From contig CAYQAS010000008.1 of assembly GCA_964415525.1 (NCBI GenBank), forward strand, positions 1 to 64,000: a stretch of DNA of 64,000 nt. Direction: 5' to 3'. Positions 34,279 to 43,368 of the stretch are shown piece after piece. The position numbers were made by a program, and so were the translations under genes. Position 1 is the first letter of the stretch, and each line of letters opens with the position of its first letter. The notes under the pieces are model-generated. The model saw only the letters and a program-made list of their open reading frames with translations. It had not been told where the DNA came from and did no database searches. This DNA is from CAZPUI01 sp964415525 (GTDB lineage Bacteria; Acidobacteriota; Holophagae; Holophagales; Holophagaceae).

Positions 34279-35784
34279 ATGGACGTCCGACGTTCCCTGG
34301 TGGTCAACGCGACCCCCATGGAAACCCGCATTGCCCTGCTGGAGAATGGGCAACTCTGCGAACTCTTCATCGAGCGAACCGCCCACGTCAGCCAGGTTGG
34401 GGACGTCTATAAAGGCCGGGTGGCCAAGCTCCTCCAGGGCATGCAGAGCGCTTTCGTCGCCATCGGCGGATCCAAGGATGGGTTCCTCTACCTGGAGGAA
34501 CCCGAGGCCCATCGCCTGCCCCATGAGGACATGGCCGAGGATGAGGCGGAGAACATCCCGTTCGAAGTCCCTTCCGCCGCCCCCCTGCCCCCGGTCAGGG
34601 AAGGCGAGGACCTCCTCGTGCAGGTGGTGAAGGATCCCATCGGCAACAAGGGGCCGCGCCTCAGCCGCCACATCAGCTTTCCCGGCCGATTCCTCGTCTT
34701 CATGCCTGGGATCGAGCACGTCGGCATCAGCCGCAAGATCACGGACCCCGCCGAGCGGGACCGGCTGCGCGAGCTGATTCGGCGACACGCCCAGCCGGGT
34801 GAGGGCTACATCGTGCGTACCGCCGCCATCGGCGAACGGGACGAGGACCTCGTAAGCGACATCGCCTCCCTGCGGGAAGTGTGGGCGGAGGTCCAGACCC
34901 GCCAGCGGCACCAGCCCGCCCCAGCCCTGGTCTGGCAGGACCTGGGCCTACTCCAGAAGGTGCTCCGGGACCTGTTCCGGGAGGAGGTCGCCAGCTTCTG
35001 GGTGGACCGCGAGGACACTTATCGCGAGGTGGTGGCCTTTGTCGAGCGCCTCCACCCCGAATGGGTCGGGCGCGTCAAACACTTCCAGTCGGACCTGCCC
35101 ATCTTCGACGCCTTCGGGATCGAAAAGGAGATCGAGGCGGCGCGCCACCCGAAGGTCTTTCTGCGGCATGGCGGCTCCATCATCATCAACCAGACCGAAG
35201 CCCTGGTGAGCGTGGACGTCAACACCGGTAAGTTCGTCGGGAAGAAGGATCTCGAGGAGACGGTCTACGTCACGAACCTGGAGGCGGCACCGGAGATCGT
35301 GCGGCAGCTCCGCCTGCGCAACCTCGGCGGCATCATCGTCATCGACTTCATCGACATGACCGACCTCGCCCACCGAGAGGAAGTCATGGCCAAGCTCCAG
35401 GAGGAGCTCAAGCGTGATCGGAACCACGCCCGGGCCGTGAACCTCTCCGAGTTCGGCTTGGTGGAGATGACCCGCAAGCGCACCGGCCCGAGCCTGGATC
35501 GGCTGCTCACCCAGCCCTGCCCCCACTGTGACGGCGTCGGGCGCCGCCTCAGCCCGGACACCCTCGTCCTGTCCATCTATCGGGAGCTGGCCCGTCTGGG
35601 CGAACGCCTCAAGGGGCACACCATCCGGATCACGCTCCACGCCGAGATGCGAGGCGCCCTGGGTCCGGAGACCAAGGAAGGCGTGCATCAGCTGGCCCGC
35701 GTCCTGGGCCTTCACATCGTCTGGGCCGAGCGTACCGAAGGCGCCGTGGAGAGCATCCAGTACGAGGTCGTTTCTCCCCGCTAG
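34279..35784 (+). CDS. rng: Ribonuclease G (RNase E/G family)
   Basis: The 501-residue protein matches RNase G in length and lacks the long RNase E C-terminal scaffold. An S1 RNA-binding domain (about 35-130; VGDVYKGRVAKLLQGMQSAF) is followed by the 5'-sensor region (GRFLVFMPGIEHVGISRKI) and the DNase I-like catalytic core with VSVDVNTGKF and IVIDFIDM. The zinc link CPHCDGVG holds the dimer. Roles are 16S rRNA 5' maturation and mRNA decay. A GAGGGA site precedes the ATG, and the dCMP deaminase gene follows 8 bp later. Confidence 0.94.
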   Translation: MDVRRSLVVNATPMETRIALLENGQLCELFIERTAHVSQVGDVYKGRVAKLLQGMQSAFVAIGGSKDGFLYLEEPEAHRLPHEDMAEDEAENIPFEVPSAAPLPPVREGEDLLVQVVKDPIGNKGPRLSRHISFPGRFLVFMPGIEHVGISRKITDPAERDRLRELIRRHAQPGEGYIVRTAAIGERDEDLVSDIASLREVWAEVQTRQRHQPAPALVWQDLGLLQKVLRDLFREEVASFWVDREDTYREVVAFVERLHPEWVGRVKHFQSDLPIFDAFGIEKEIEAARHPKVFLRHGGSIIINQTEALVSVDVNTGKFVGKKDLEETVYVTNLEAAPEIVRQLRLRNLGGIIVIDFIDMTDLAHREEVMAKLQEELKRDRNHARAVNLSEFGLVEMTRKRTGPSLDRLLTQPCPHCDGVGRRLSPDTLVLSIYRELARLGERLKGHTIRITLHAEMRGALGPETKEGVHQLARVLGLHIVWAERTEGAVESIQYEVVSPR

Positions 35785-35792
35785 GAGGCCCC

Positions 35793-36236
35793 ATGGCCCA
35801 TGCCCACGAGCGCTCCCACCTCAAGGACCAGGTCTTCCTGCGTATGGCCCAGGAGATCAGCCGCCTGGGAACCTGCTGCCGCCTGAAGGTGGGCGCCATC
35901 CTGCTCCGCCCCGATGGGGGCGTCGCCGCAGCGGGCTTCAATGGCGCCCTGCCGGGCATGCCCCACTGCACACCGGAGACCTGCGGTCCCGCCACGCGCT
36001 GCCTGCACACCAGCCATGCTGAAGAGAACGCCCTGAGCTTCTGCGATGGTCCGGTCGCCACCGCCTACGTCACCCACGAGCCCTGCCTCACCTGCACCCG
36101 CGCCCTGGTGCGTCGGGGCGTGCGTCGCGTGGTCTTCCTTCATCCCTACACCAGCATCGCCGAGCAGGAACGCGCCGAGCGGGAGGCCATCACCGGCCAT
36201 TACCATGTGGCCTGGGAGCACCTCGCAGACTTGTAG
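35793..36236 (+). CDS. dCMP deaminase-like zinc deaminase (ComEB type)
   Basis: The 147-residue protein has the cytidine/deoxycytidylate deaminase motifs: SHAEENAL (zinc His and catalytic Glu) and EPCLTCTRAL (two zinc Cys). A second Cys-rich loop (PHCTPETCGPATRC) matches the extra zinc site of dCMP deaminases. It would convert dCMP to dUMP for thymidylate supply. KVGAILLRPDGGVAAAGFNG is typical of the family. It begins 8 bp after rng and may share its transcript. Confidence 0.88.
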   Translation: MAHAHERSHLKDQVFLRMAQEISRLGTCCRLKVGAILLRPDGGVAAAGFNGALPGMPHCTPETCGPATRCLHTSHAEENALSFCDGPVATAYVTHEPCLTCTRALVRRGVRRVVFLHPYTSIAEQERAEREAITGHYHVAWEHLADL

Positions 36237-36290
36237 CGGCCCGCCGCCGCAGTCGGCATACACTTTGATGCATCGCCGCGGAGGTTTCCC

Positions 36291-36713
36291 ATGGCCCGAA
36301 TTCGCAGGAACGGCTTTTCCCTCATCGAGCTCCTGCTCGTCCTGGGGCTGATTGGCATCATCTCCATGATCGCCATCCCCTCCTTCATGGGGCAGCGCCA
36401 GCGGGCCCGGATGATCGGCGACGCCAAAGCCAACGCCCAGGTCATGGCCATGCAACTGGAGTCCCGACGGGCGGACATCGGCGTCTATGGGTCGGCCAGC
36501 AAGAGCTACACCTGGACCAGCAAAACCGGCGCCACCACAGCTCCCGCGAGCTTCCTGCCCTCCTTCACCCCGAAGGGCAACAGCCAAATGAATTACACCC
36601 TCGCCATCGGATCCACGGGCATCACCTACGTCATCACCGTGGCGGACCCTTCAAAGAGTGGAGCTCCGACCCTCATGACCCTGAACCAGAGCGGAAGCGT
36701 CTGGACCAAGTAG
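36291..36713 (+). CDS. Type IV pilin-like protein (first)
   Basis: The 140-residue product has a class III (type IV prepilin) signal: the short basic leader MARIRRNG is cut after Gly8, and the mature N-terminus FSLIELLLVLGLIGIISMIAI has the required Glu5. The globular part is Ser/Thr-rich and lacks a Cys pair. It could be a minor pilin or a pseudopilin. It is separated from a second pilin-like gene (40.7-41.2 kb, opposite strand) by two large membrane enzymes. A GGAGG site precedes the ATG. Confidence 0.88.
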   Translation: MARIRRNGFSLIELLLVLGLIGIISMIAIPSFMGQRQRARMIGDAKANAQVMAMQLESRRADIGVYGSASKSYTWTSKTGATTAPASFLPSFTPKGNSQMNYTLAIGSTGITYVITVADPSKSGAPTLMTLNQSGSVWTK

Positions 36714-36722
36714 CTCCACAGG

Positions 36723-38672
36723 CTATTCCGCCACACGAACCAGGGCAGCCTCAGCTTCCGCCTTTCGCCGCTCATAGGTGGTTTGGTCGATGGCCTTGAG
36801 TGAGACGCGCTTCAGGCCCTCGTAGATGATCTCGTGAGCCCCGCCCTCTTTCAGGGGGCGGTAAACGGTGAGGCGGCTGCCCACCCCGAACGCCACGCTC
36901 ACGTGTTTGGCCCGCTCCGAAAGGGGCTGGGAGTACTGCGTGAACCAGAGACCATCGGGAGCGATGCTCGTGGACATGGCGAGTTCCAGCAAGTCGGCCA
37001 CGCGATAGGCCGCCTCGGGCTTCTCAAACATGGCGGTGTCCAGGGTGTGATACCGCAGGGGCGCCTTCGGGTGCTGAGCCGCCAGCCATGTGGCATCCGG
37101 AGCCTGCCCGGTGAGCAGCTGGTGCAAGACCGCATCCCGCAGGCCGAGCAGACTCACGGTGGCGGGATCCACCGTCCCATCTGCCTGCGCCTTGAAACCC
37201 GGGCCATCCATTTGGAAGGCCACCCGGCTCTCAAAGGGATCGAGGTTGAAGCCGTGAGCGCCCTGGAGCCGCCCGCCGTTGGGCAGGTCGTAGAAGCGTT
37301 CACCATGGTCGGAAAAGAGAACCCGCGTGGCCATAGCGTAGGTCGGATCCTGGGCCAGGGCGTTCCAGAGGGGACGCCAGCTGTCCAGCACCGCCCCCAT
37401 GCGGATGCGGTAGATCCCGAAAGGGTCACAGCGGGGATCCGGCGCATGGGGGTGGTTGGATGCATCCTCCAGGCTCGCGGGCGGGAGGTACCGCACCGGG
37501 CTCAGCCGCGCCCAACCAGGGATCGCCTTCAGTTCATGCCATTTGAGGTAGATGGGCTGGTGGACGAGGCAGGAGTGGAACATCACCCAGCGGGATCCAC
37601 GCCCCAGGCGGAGCGCCTCTCGTAGCCCCGCATCCAAGGGCGCCCATGGATTGGTGGTTGGGAAGGGCTTGAAGACGTTCTCCCAGGCGGCATAGAGGGG
37701 AAATCCCACCGCCAGGTTGGAGTTCACGAAGTTCTCCCACCCCTTGGCGGGCATCAGCACATCGTCAAAGGCCACCTGGCGGCCCGCCAGTCCAATCGTC
37801 CCCCCGTCGTCGATGTAGAACCGCGGTTTCCAACCGGCCTTGGCGGCCATCTCCAGGAGCTTCAGGCGCCCGCCGCCCTGGAATTCCTCGAGTGAGGGAG
37901 GCGCGTGGCCCACGGTGTAATAGAGCGGATCGCCCCCCCACAGGATGTGATAGAGCAGGCGAGTCGCCGGAATGGGAGTGTAGGCGTTCGGGTACGTCCG
38001 CCCTCGGAAGCCGGCACGGTTCTCGTGGAAGGTGTCCTGCCGGAGGCCGTCCAAGCCCACCATCAGGAACGCACAAGGGGCATCCCCCCCCCGGGCCTCG
38101 GCCTTCAATCCGCCTGTCCACCCAGGCAGCAGGGGCAACAGGGCCCAGAGCCCCAGCCAGCCCACCACCGTGGCCGCCTTCCGGTATGGAGTCAGGACGC
38201 GGCGAAAGACGAGCCAGGCCGGAAGCGCCACAGAGACCGCCGTCAGCCCGGGCAGGAGGATCCAGAACGGAATGAGACGCAGCCCAGGCAGTGCGGCCAG
38301 GGCCGTCGGCACCTGCCACCAGAGCAGCGTATGCATTCCCAGCAGGGCGGCCAAGGTCAGGAGGAAAGCCTGCTTCCCGGTCCAGCGGACGCGCCATTCG
38401 GGATCCCAGAGGCTCCCCCAAGCCCATGTCAGGCCAAAGGTGACCAGCGAGGCCACAAAGTAGACGGGGAGCAGGACTCGCGTGGCGTAGCTGAGCGCAA
38501 AGCCCTTCACCGGCCCGCCGGCTTCCATGGCCCCGCCGATGAAACCGAAAATCCCCTCCTGGTCTACTTTCACGCGCACGTAGAGCGCGAGAGCGAGAAG
38601 CACCAAGAAGAGCATCCCGGCCCAGACCGGGGCCAGGATCCGCAAGGGGAAGCGGGAGGAGGATATCTTCAC
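36723..38672 (-). CDS. Membrane-anchored alkaline-phosphatase-superfamily protein (sulfatase/phosphotransferase fold), paralogue 1
   Basis: The 649-residue protein has about five N-terminal membrane helices (about 12-195), then a periplasmic domain of the alkaline-phosphatase superfamily. FLMVGLDGLRQDTF supplies the first metal Asp, TRLLYHILWGGDPL the probable nucleophile region with Thr before Arg, and RVLFSDHGERF the second metal Asp-His. The layout matches lipid or protein phospho-headgroup transferases such as EptA, LtaS and PptA, more than free sulfatases. The neighbouring 640-residue gene is a clear paralogue. Two pilin-like genes flank the pair, so pilin or surface decoration is a possible role. 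A G9 tract lies in the coding sequence at 38084-38092. Confidence 0.7.
   Translation of the reverse strand: MKISSSRFPLRILAPVWAGMLFLVLLALALYVRVKVDQEGIFGFIGGAMEAGGPVKGFALSYATRVLLPVYFVASLVTFGLTWAWGSLWDPEWRVRWTGKQAFLLTLAALLGMHTLLWWQVPTALAALPGLRLIPFWILLPGLTAVSVALPAWLVFRRVLTPYRKAATVVGWLGLWALLPLLPGWTGGLKAEARGGDAPCAFLMVGLDGLRQDTFHENRAGFRGRTYPNAYTPIPATRLLYHILWGGDPLYYTVGHAPPSLEEFQGGGRLKLLEMAAKAGWKPRFYIDDGGTIGLAGRQVAFDDVLMPAKGWENFVNSNLAVGFPLYAAWENVFKPFPTTNPWAPLDAGLREALRLGRGSRWVMFHSCLVHQPIYLKWHELKAIPGWARLSPVRYLPPASLEDASNHPHAPDPRCDPFGIYRIRMGAVLDSWRPLWNALAQDPTYAMATRVLFSDHGERFYDLPNGGRLQGAHGFNLDPFESRVAFQMDGPGFKAQADGTVDPATVSLLGLRDAVLHQLLTGQAPDATWLAAQHPKAPLRYHTLDTAMFEKPEAAYRVADLLELAMSTSIAPDGLWFTQYSQPLSERAKHVSVAFGVGSRLTVYRPLKEGGAHEIIYEGLKRVSLKAIDQTTYERRKAEAEAALVRVAE
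37933..37939 (-). repeat. C7 (coding G7) tract in the sulfatase-fold gene
   Basis: A run of seven C in the codons for WGGD of ILWGGDPL. It is short, but the aligned site in the paralogue has expanded to nine. Confidence 0.7.
38084..38092 (-). repeat. C9 (coding G9) tract in the sulfatase-fold gene
   Basis: Nine consecutive C on the plus strand encode RGGD of EARGGDAPC. A change of one base would shift the frame just before the catalytic motif. This is a candidate slipped-strand switch. Confidence 0.8.
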
Positions 38673-38678
38673 GGTCGG

Positions 38679-40601
38679 CTACCGGATTGCCTGATCCACG
38701 AGCGCCACTTCCACCTCGCCCTTGACCTTGCGGTAGGTGGCTTCGTCCACCGGCGTATCTTCCAGCCACTGGTAACCGCGGTAGCGGGTCTTGAGCGCGC
38801 CACCCTTCTTCAGGGGACGGTAGACCGTAAAGAAGCCAGCTTCCATCCGGGCCACAGCCGCATGGAGCCCCCGCTCGGAAACCGGAACCTTGTAGCGCAT
38901 CAACCACAGCCCACCCGGACCGATGTATGACATTTCCTGAATGGCCTTGGGATCCTCGTTGTAGAACTCGGAGTCAACCTCTTCCATGGGGGTACGGGCC
39001 AGGTTCCAGCGCGCCAGGATGGGGGCCTTCGCCAAGCCATCCATCGTGGGCCGCGCACCCGAACCGGCATAGTCGTGCAGGGCCTGCCTCAGGCCGAGCA
39101 GGGAGATGTGGTGCTTGCGCGCCTGATCGGGCTCGGCTCCAGGCCCTGCGAGGACGAAAGGCACCTGCATCTGCCATGGATCGATGTCGTACCCATGCAC
39201 CCCTGCGATCTGAAGCTGCTCCGTCAGGTGCAGGAACCGCTCTCCGTGATCGGAGAAAAAGATCCGAGTGGCGTTCTTGTAGTCAGGGTCTTCCGCGAGC
39301 TTGTTCCAGATCGGCGCCCAGGCCTGCAAGACAGAGGTCATACGGAGGCGGTAGGCAGTGGTCGGATTGCGCCGGGGATCGGTGTCTTCGCGACCACGAC
39401 CCAGATCGTCCAGGGCAGACAAGGGTTCCAGTTTCCTGGGGGAAAGCGTCCACCAACGAGGCAACTGTCGGAGTTCATCCCGCGTCAGGAAGATCGGCTG
39501 ATGGGCCAGGCAGGAATGGAACATCACAACCTTGCCTCCCCGGCCTTCATCGAGGGTCCGGCGCAGGCCGAGGTCCATGGATGCCCAGGGATTCGTTGTC
39601 GGGAAGATCCTCAGCACGTCCAACCAAGAAGCAAAGATCGGGAAATGGACGGAGAGATTCGAATTGATGAAATTCTCCCAGCCGTTGGCAGGCATCTGAA
39701 TGCGATCGAAGCCGACCCGGCGGGGGCCGATCAGGCCTACCGTTCCCCCGTCATCGATGAAGAAGCGGATCGCGCGCCCCTTCGAAGCCAGCTCTTCCAC
39801 GACGTGGAAGGGGGCTTGACGGTCAAACTCTTCGATATCGGGGATGATGTGAGAGGTCGTGAACCGGAGGGGATCCCCCCCCCAGAGGATGCTGTAGAGC
39901 ATGCGCGTGCCACAAACCGGCGTGTACCCGGCCTGAGCGTGCTGGCCCTGGAACTGGTCGAGCCCCGCTTCGTACGCCGTATCCAGACGCAGTCCATCCT
40001 GGGCCAGCAGGACCATATCCACCGGCCCGGCACCGACCGGCTTTCGGGCCGTCTGCAGTTCGCGAAGGCGAAGGGGAGCTTCGGCGAGCAGGACTGCCCA
40101 GAGTCCCGTCGTCAACACCAAGACCCAGCCACGCCTTCCCGCCGGGAAGCAGACGCGAAGCAGCGCGAGACCTGCGAGAAGGGGTAGAGGCAACCCCATC
40201 CAGAAGGGCAGGTGACTCAGGCCGGGGATGACCGCCATGGCCCCTGGCACCTTCCACCACAGCCAAGCGTGGAGCAGGAGCAATCCCCCCAAGACACCCA
40301 AGAACGCCGTACGGCCCCGCCAAACCTCACGCCAATCTGGTCCAAGCAGACGGGAACCCAAGACGGCGGCGGGGAGCCAGAGAAGATACGCGGTGACGGC
40401 ATACAGGGGAAGGATCTCCTGGAGGAACCACCCCTGGGCAAATCGGGCCAGGATCGGGTATTTCATTGCGCTGCCAATGTGCGCCGTGTTGCCAACCCCT
40501 TGTCCGGAATAGTAGGCCTTGAGACCCAAGGCCAGGAGCAACGCCATCAAGGTCGCTGCCCCGAGAGGTCCCCACCACCGCCGATAGATGTGTGTGCGCA
40601 T
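38679..40601 (-). CDS. Membrane-anchored alkaline-phosphatase-superfamily protein, paralogue 2
   Basis: The 640-residue protein starts at MRTHIYRRWWGPLGAATLMA and shares the plan of its downstream neighbour: about five membrane helices, then MVLLAQDGLRLDTAYEAGLD (metal Asp), CGTRMLYSILWGGDPL (probable nucleophile Thr), RFFIDDGGTVGLIGPRRVGF, NGWENFINSNLSVHFP and FFSDHGERF (metal Asp-His). The shared blocks imply tandem duplication with strong divergence elsewhere. The genes are 6 bp apart on one strand. A G9 tract at 39875-39883 encodes the WGGD of ILWGGDPL. Substrate unknown; see the note on the paralogue. Confidence 0.7.
   Translation of the reverse strand: MRTHIYRRWWGPLGAATLMALLLALGLKAYYSGQGVGNTAHIGSAMKYPILARFAQGWFLQEILPLYAVTAYLLWLPAAVLGSRLLGPDWREVWRGRTAFLGVLGGLLLLHAWLWWKVPGAMAVIPGLSHLPFWMGLPLPLLAGLALLRVCFPAGRRGWVLVLTTGLWAVLLAEAPLRLRELQTARKPVGAGPVDMVLLAQDGLRLDTAYEAGLDQFQGQHAQAGYTPVCGTRMLYSILWGGDPLRFTTSHIIPDIEEFDRQAPFHVVEELASKGRAIRFFIDDGGTVGLIGPRRVGFDRIQMPANGWENFINSNLSVHFPIFASWLDVLRIFPTTNPWASMDLGLRRTLDEGRGGKVVMFHSCLAHQPIFLTRDELRQLPRWWTLSPRKLEPLSALDDLGRGREDTDPRRNPTTAYRLRMTSVLQAWAPIWNKLAEDPDYKNATRIFFSDHGERFLHLTEQLQIAGVHGYDIDPWQMQVPFVLAGPGAEPDQARKHHISLLGLRQALHDYAGSGARPTMDGLAKAPILARWNLARTPMEEVDSEFYNEDPKAIQEMSYIGPGGLWLMRYKVPVSERGLHAAVARMEAGFFTVYRPLKKGGALKTRYRGYQWLEDTPVDEATYRKVKGEVEVALVDQAIR
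39875..39883 (-). repeat. C9 (coding G9) tract in the second sulfatase-fold gene
   Basis: Nine consecutive C on the plus strand, encoding WGGD in ILWGGDPL. This is the same alignment position as the C7 tract in the paralogue. Confidence 0.8.
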
Positions 40602-40670
40602 GCTTCCACCGTATCCGAACTCATCCACGGAAAGCCCTCCGGCAAGGCCGAAGCGCTTCCCCGTACAGCA

Positions 40671-40694
40671 GCGAGGCTCCCGAAGGAGCCTCGC
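40671..40694 (-). terminator. Hairpin after the second pilin gene
   Basis: A 10-bp stem GCGAGGCTCC/GGAGCCTCGC with CGAA tetraloop lies 18 nt past the pilin stop. There is no T-run, so termination would be weak. It may stabilise the pilin message. Confidence 0.5.
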
Positions 40695-40711
40695 CAGCAC
40701 CGATCGAAAGA

Positions 40712-41161
40712 CTATTCGAGGTTGGTCTTCTTGCGGACAACGAGGGAGCCGTTGATGCTGTTCTTGACCTTGACCGCACCCACCAGCAGCGGGCTGGCCC
40801 CAGTCACGAGGGCGAATTCCACGTAACCCGTCGTGGCACCGATGGCGGACGAGGACGCACCAATGGTCGGGTTATAGGCATTGCCGCCCTTCCAAGGATT
40901 CTTGTTGCCCTTGAGGTTGAGCTGCGAGAGCACCGTTTCCATGGCGGTCTTGCAGGAGGTACTGCTGCCGCCCGCCTCTTTCGCCTTGTCCCACGCGCCA
41001 ACCAGGTCGCCGACGACACCTGTCATGTTCTGGGTGGCAGCCTTGTCACGGGCGCGGGAGCGCTGGCCGAGCAGGGCCGGGATGGCGATGGCGCTGATGA
41101 TGCCGATGATGGCGAGAACGAGCAGAAGCTCGATCAGGGTAAAGCCGGACTGCTTCTTCAT
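40712..41161 (-). CDS. Type IV pilin-like protein (second; major-pilin type)
   Basis: The 149-residue product has a type IV prepilin leader (MKKQSG) cut before FTLIELLLVLAIIGIISAIAI, with Glu5 present. Its N-terminal helix is close to that of the other pilin-like gene. The globular part has one Cys (SCKTAME) and a C-terminal strand set (NSINGSLVVRKKTNLE). A strong GGAGG site 7 nt from the ATG suggests high expression, as expected of a major pilin. The sulfatase-fold paralogues lie directly downstream on the same strand. Confidence 0.88.
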   Translation of the reverse strand: MKKQSGFTLIELLLVLAIIGIISAIAIPALLGQRSRARDKAATQNMTGVVGDLVGAWDKAKEAGGSSTSCKTAMETVLSQLNLKGNKNPWKGGNAYNPTIGASSSAIGATTGYVEFALVTGASPLLVGAVKVKNSINGSLVVRKKTNLE

Positions 41162-41443
41162 GGGATGCCTCCAGTGAAGGGTGGATGAGAAGGAAGAGCA
41201 TAGAGCAGATCGCGGAAACTTCAATTTCCGTGCCAGGGTATCGACGACGCGAGAAGATAGGTTTAAGAACGCCGGCCAGTTCCCAGACTCCCCTCTCAGG
41301 CACAAGCTCATGACGGATTGCGTCAATACTCCGGAAATTTCTGACGCAACAGGGCACCACGAACGCTCCGCACCCAACGAACCGGTGCTCCCAGCGGAAG
41401 CAAACATTCGACATGAACCCCAGGAGGGCGCCGGTATATGGGT
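41162..41443. other. Intergenic region between the pilin gene and the polysaccharide cluster
   Basis: No gene was seen in about 280 bp. It marks the step from GC-rich flanks to the AT-richer polysaccharide genes and should contain the pilin promoter. Confidence 0.5.
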
Positions 41444-42715
41444 CTAGAACGAACTTGGTTGCGGCGAAACCACATACTGAAGCGCCTGCAATAGGATCTG
41501 GCCGCACTGCCTTTGCCGCGAAGCACCTCGAGCGATCAGCACTGCTGGATCTTGATCCTTTGCCGAAAGCGGGGCAAGGGCCAAAGTTGCTTCCAAACGA
41601 TCCGCAAGTGCGTTCACACAGCCAGCGTTAAAAAAGGTCACCAGAGTATCGTCAATTTCGAGATTCACTGGGATGTCCGAAACCAGACAACGCTGCCCCA
41701 TGGCCAACCCGTCGTATACTGCTCCCCCTCCAGGGCCGCCCTCAAACAACGTTGGCTGTATTAACGCAATCGCCCCACGGATTAAAGCAAGCTGTTCAGG
41801 TTTAGGAATCAGTCCCAGGCTGAGAATGCGATTCGAGACTCCATCGTGGTGCGCCTGCTCCATCAGTTGGTCGAAGTAACCAGGAAAGCGGTAGTCATCG
41901 AGGGCACCTGTGCAGACCAGGGAAAGTTGGGGGTGCTGCCTGGCGATCAGACCAAAAGCCTTAAATGCAGTGGCGTGATCCTTGTGTTTCCAGAACTGGT
42001 TACAAATAATGAAATAGGGTCCAGATACAGCATGTCTGCGACAAGCCTCTTCAGCCGTAACTGAAAATGCGTCAATGTTAGGTGCGGGGCTGAATGGCAT
42101 GGCAAAGATCCGAGCTCGGCGCTGAGGATAAAATTGTTCAATATCCTTTACAACATCGCAGGAATTAACAATCACAGCATTAGCACTCATCAGCATATGC
42201 CTAAACGCTTTGTTGCGTTTGTAACGTTCACTGCGGCTGAAAAACTGTGGCAGATGCTTGTGCTGGAAATCGTAGATGTACCCGACCCAGGGCGTGCCCG
42301 AGTTCGATAAAGGCATAAGGGATGGCAGCATTGCATCCAGATGAAGGCTTCGCGCCATGCCGTTTAGAGCCCGTGACCCATGATCGATCAGATGCAGAGT
42401 TGCCCCAGTCCCAACAAAGGCAAGCTCAAGGTGGTTCAGATTGGGTTTCCAGACACTCGCAGTGGACCGGCCTGCAAAGTGGTTCATTGCATCGCGTAGA
42501 CGCTTAAGAACGGTCCTCGGGCCGCACATTGGGACCAGGACATGCAGTTCAGCGGCAGGCGCTGCGGCCCTCAGGCATGCTGCCACGAGACGGAGGAAAT
42601 CAATACCACCGCCCCAGTCGGTGAAGCCTTCTGCCAGCAGTCCGATTTTGAGTGATTGGTGTGTTTGCTTCCCACTCCATCCAATGCAAGACGGCATGGG
42701 CTTATCCTCAGTCAT
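41444..42715 (-). CDS. Glycosyltransferase, GT-B fold (family 1/4 type)
   Basis: The 423-residue protein has a GT-B Rossmann pair. KIGLLAEGFTDWGGGIDFLR opens the acceptor domain. In the donor domain, YFIICNQFWKHKDHATAFKAF and GLIPKPEQLALIRGAIALIQPT are followed by LFEGGPGGGAVYDGLAMG, the GT4-like E-x7-E region with a Gly-rich variation. It is the last gene of the polysaccharide unit and overlaps the NeuD-like gene as ATGA. Sugar and acceptor are unknown. Confidence 0.82.
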   Translation of the reverse strand: MTEDKPMPSCIGWSGKQTHQSLKIGLLAEGFTDWGGGIDFLRLVAACLRAAAPAAELHVLVPMCGPRTVLKRLRDAMNHFAGRSTASVWKPNLNHLELAFVGTGATLHLIDHGSRALNGMARSLHLDAMLPSLMPLSNSGTPWVGYIYDFQHKHLPQFFSRSERYKRNKAFRHMLMSANAVIVNSCDVVKDIEQFYPQRRARIFAMPFSPAPNIDAFSVTAEEACRRHAVSGPYFIICNQFWKHKDHATAFKAFGLIARQHPQLSLVCTGALDDYRFPGYFDQLMEQAHHDGVSNRILSLGLIPKPEQLALIRGAIALIQPTLFEGGPGGGAVYDGLAMGQRCLVSDIPVNLEIDDTLVTFFNAGCVNALADRLEATLALAPLSAKDQDPAVLIARGASRQRQCGQILLQALQYVVSPQPSSF

Positions 42716-43368
42716 GAAGATACAATGCGCGCAGGGATGCCAACATACGTACAGCCAGGCTCCATGATTGTACGAGTCAGCACCGCTCCGGCGCCGAGAG
42801 TCGTGTCGTCAGCGATTTGGCGCCCCTCGAGAATTCGGGCACCAGTCCCAATGAGACAAGCATCCCCCATAACAACATTACCAGATATACTGCACCCAGG
42901 ATTAATCACATTGTATGAGCCCACGCGACAGTCATGACCAATCGTTGTATTCAAATTAAGGAGATTAAAATCCTCCAGTTGGATATCGCAAGTCAGAATG
43001 ACTCCTTGGGTGATCGCATTCCCGATGCCGAGTTTGACTAGGGTTGGATCGATTTCGACGCGGGGGTGGATCAAATTGGGGAAGCCGAGGTGAGGGTATT
43101 GGCGAAGCGAAATTGCGATGCGCCGACGGAGGGATGGATGTCCCACGCCGATGGCGACATCTGCTTTAGTCTTCGGATCCGCCAGCGCATCATCCAGGGT
43201 GTCGACTAGGCCGAATGGACGCTCTTGGCCTAGCTCCGCAGCATCCTGGGCCACATAATGGATACAAGGCCAGATCGAGGCACCCGGGTCGATGCTGCGA
43301 GCAAGTAAGGCAATTTCTTTGGCCAATCCCCGTGTCCCAATAATGTACAGCTCGTTTTTATTTGCCAT
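42712..43368 (-). CDS. NeuD-type sugar O/N-acyltransferase
   Basis: The 218-residue protein follows the NeuD/PglD plan. An N-terminal Rossmann-like domain (ELYIIGTRGLAKEIALLAR) is followed by left-handed beta-helix hexapeptide repeats from about residue 95 (TIGHDCRVGSYNVINPGCSI, SGNVVMGDACLIGTGARI). It ends with the trimer cap VLTRTIMEPGCTYVGIPARI. Such enzymes acetylate amino sugars made by DegT-type aminotransferases, and the DegT gene immediately upstream overlaps this one by 11 bp. The pair would build an acetamido sugar for the surface glycan. Confidence 0.88.
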   Translation of the reverse strand: MANKNELYIIGTRGLAKEIALLARSIDPGASIWPCIHYVAQDAAELGQERPFGLVDTLDDALADPKTKADVAIGVGHPSLRRRIAISLRQYPHLGFPNLIHPRVEIDPTLVKLGIGNAITQGVILTCDIQLEDFNLLNLNTTIGHDCRVGSYNVINPGCSISGNVVMGDACLIGTGARILEGRQIADDTTLGAGAVLTRTIMEPGCTYVGIPARIVSS

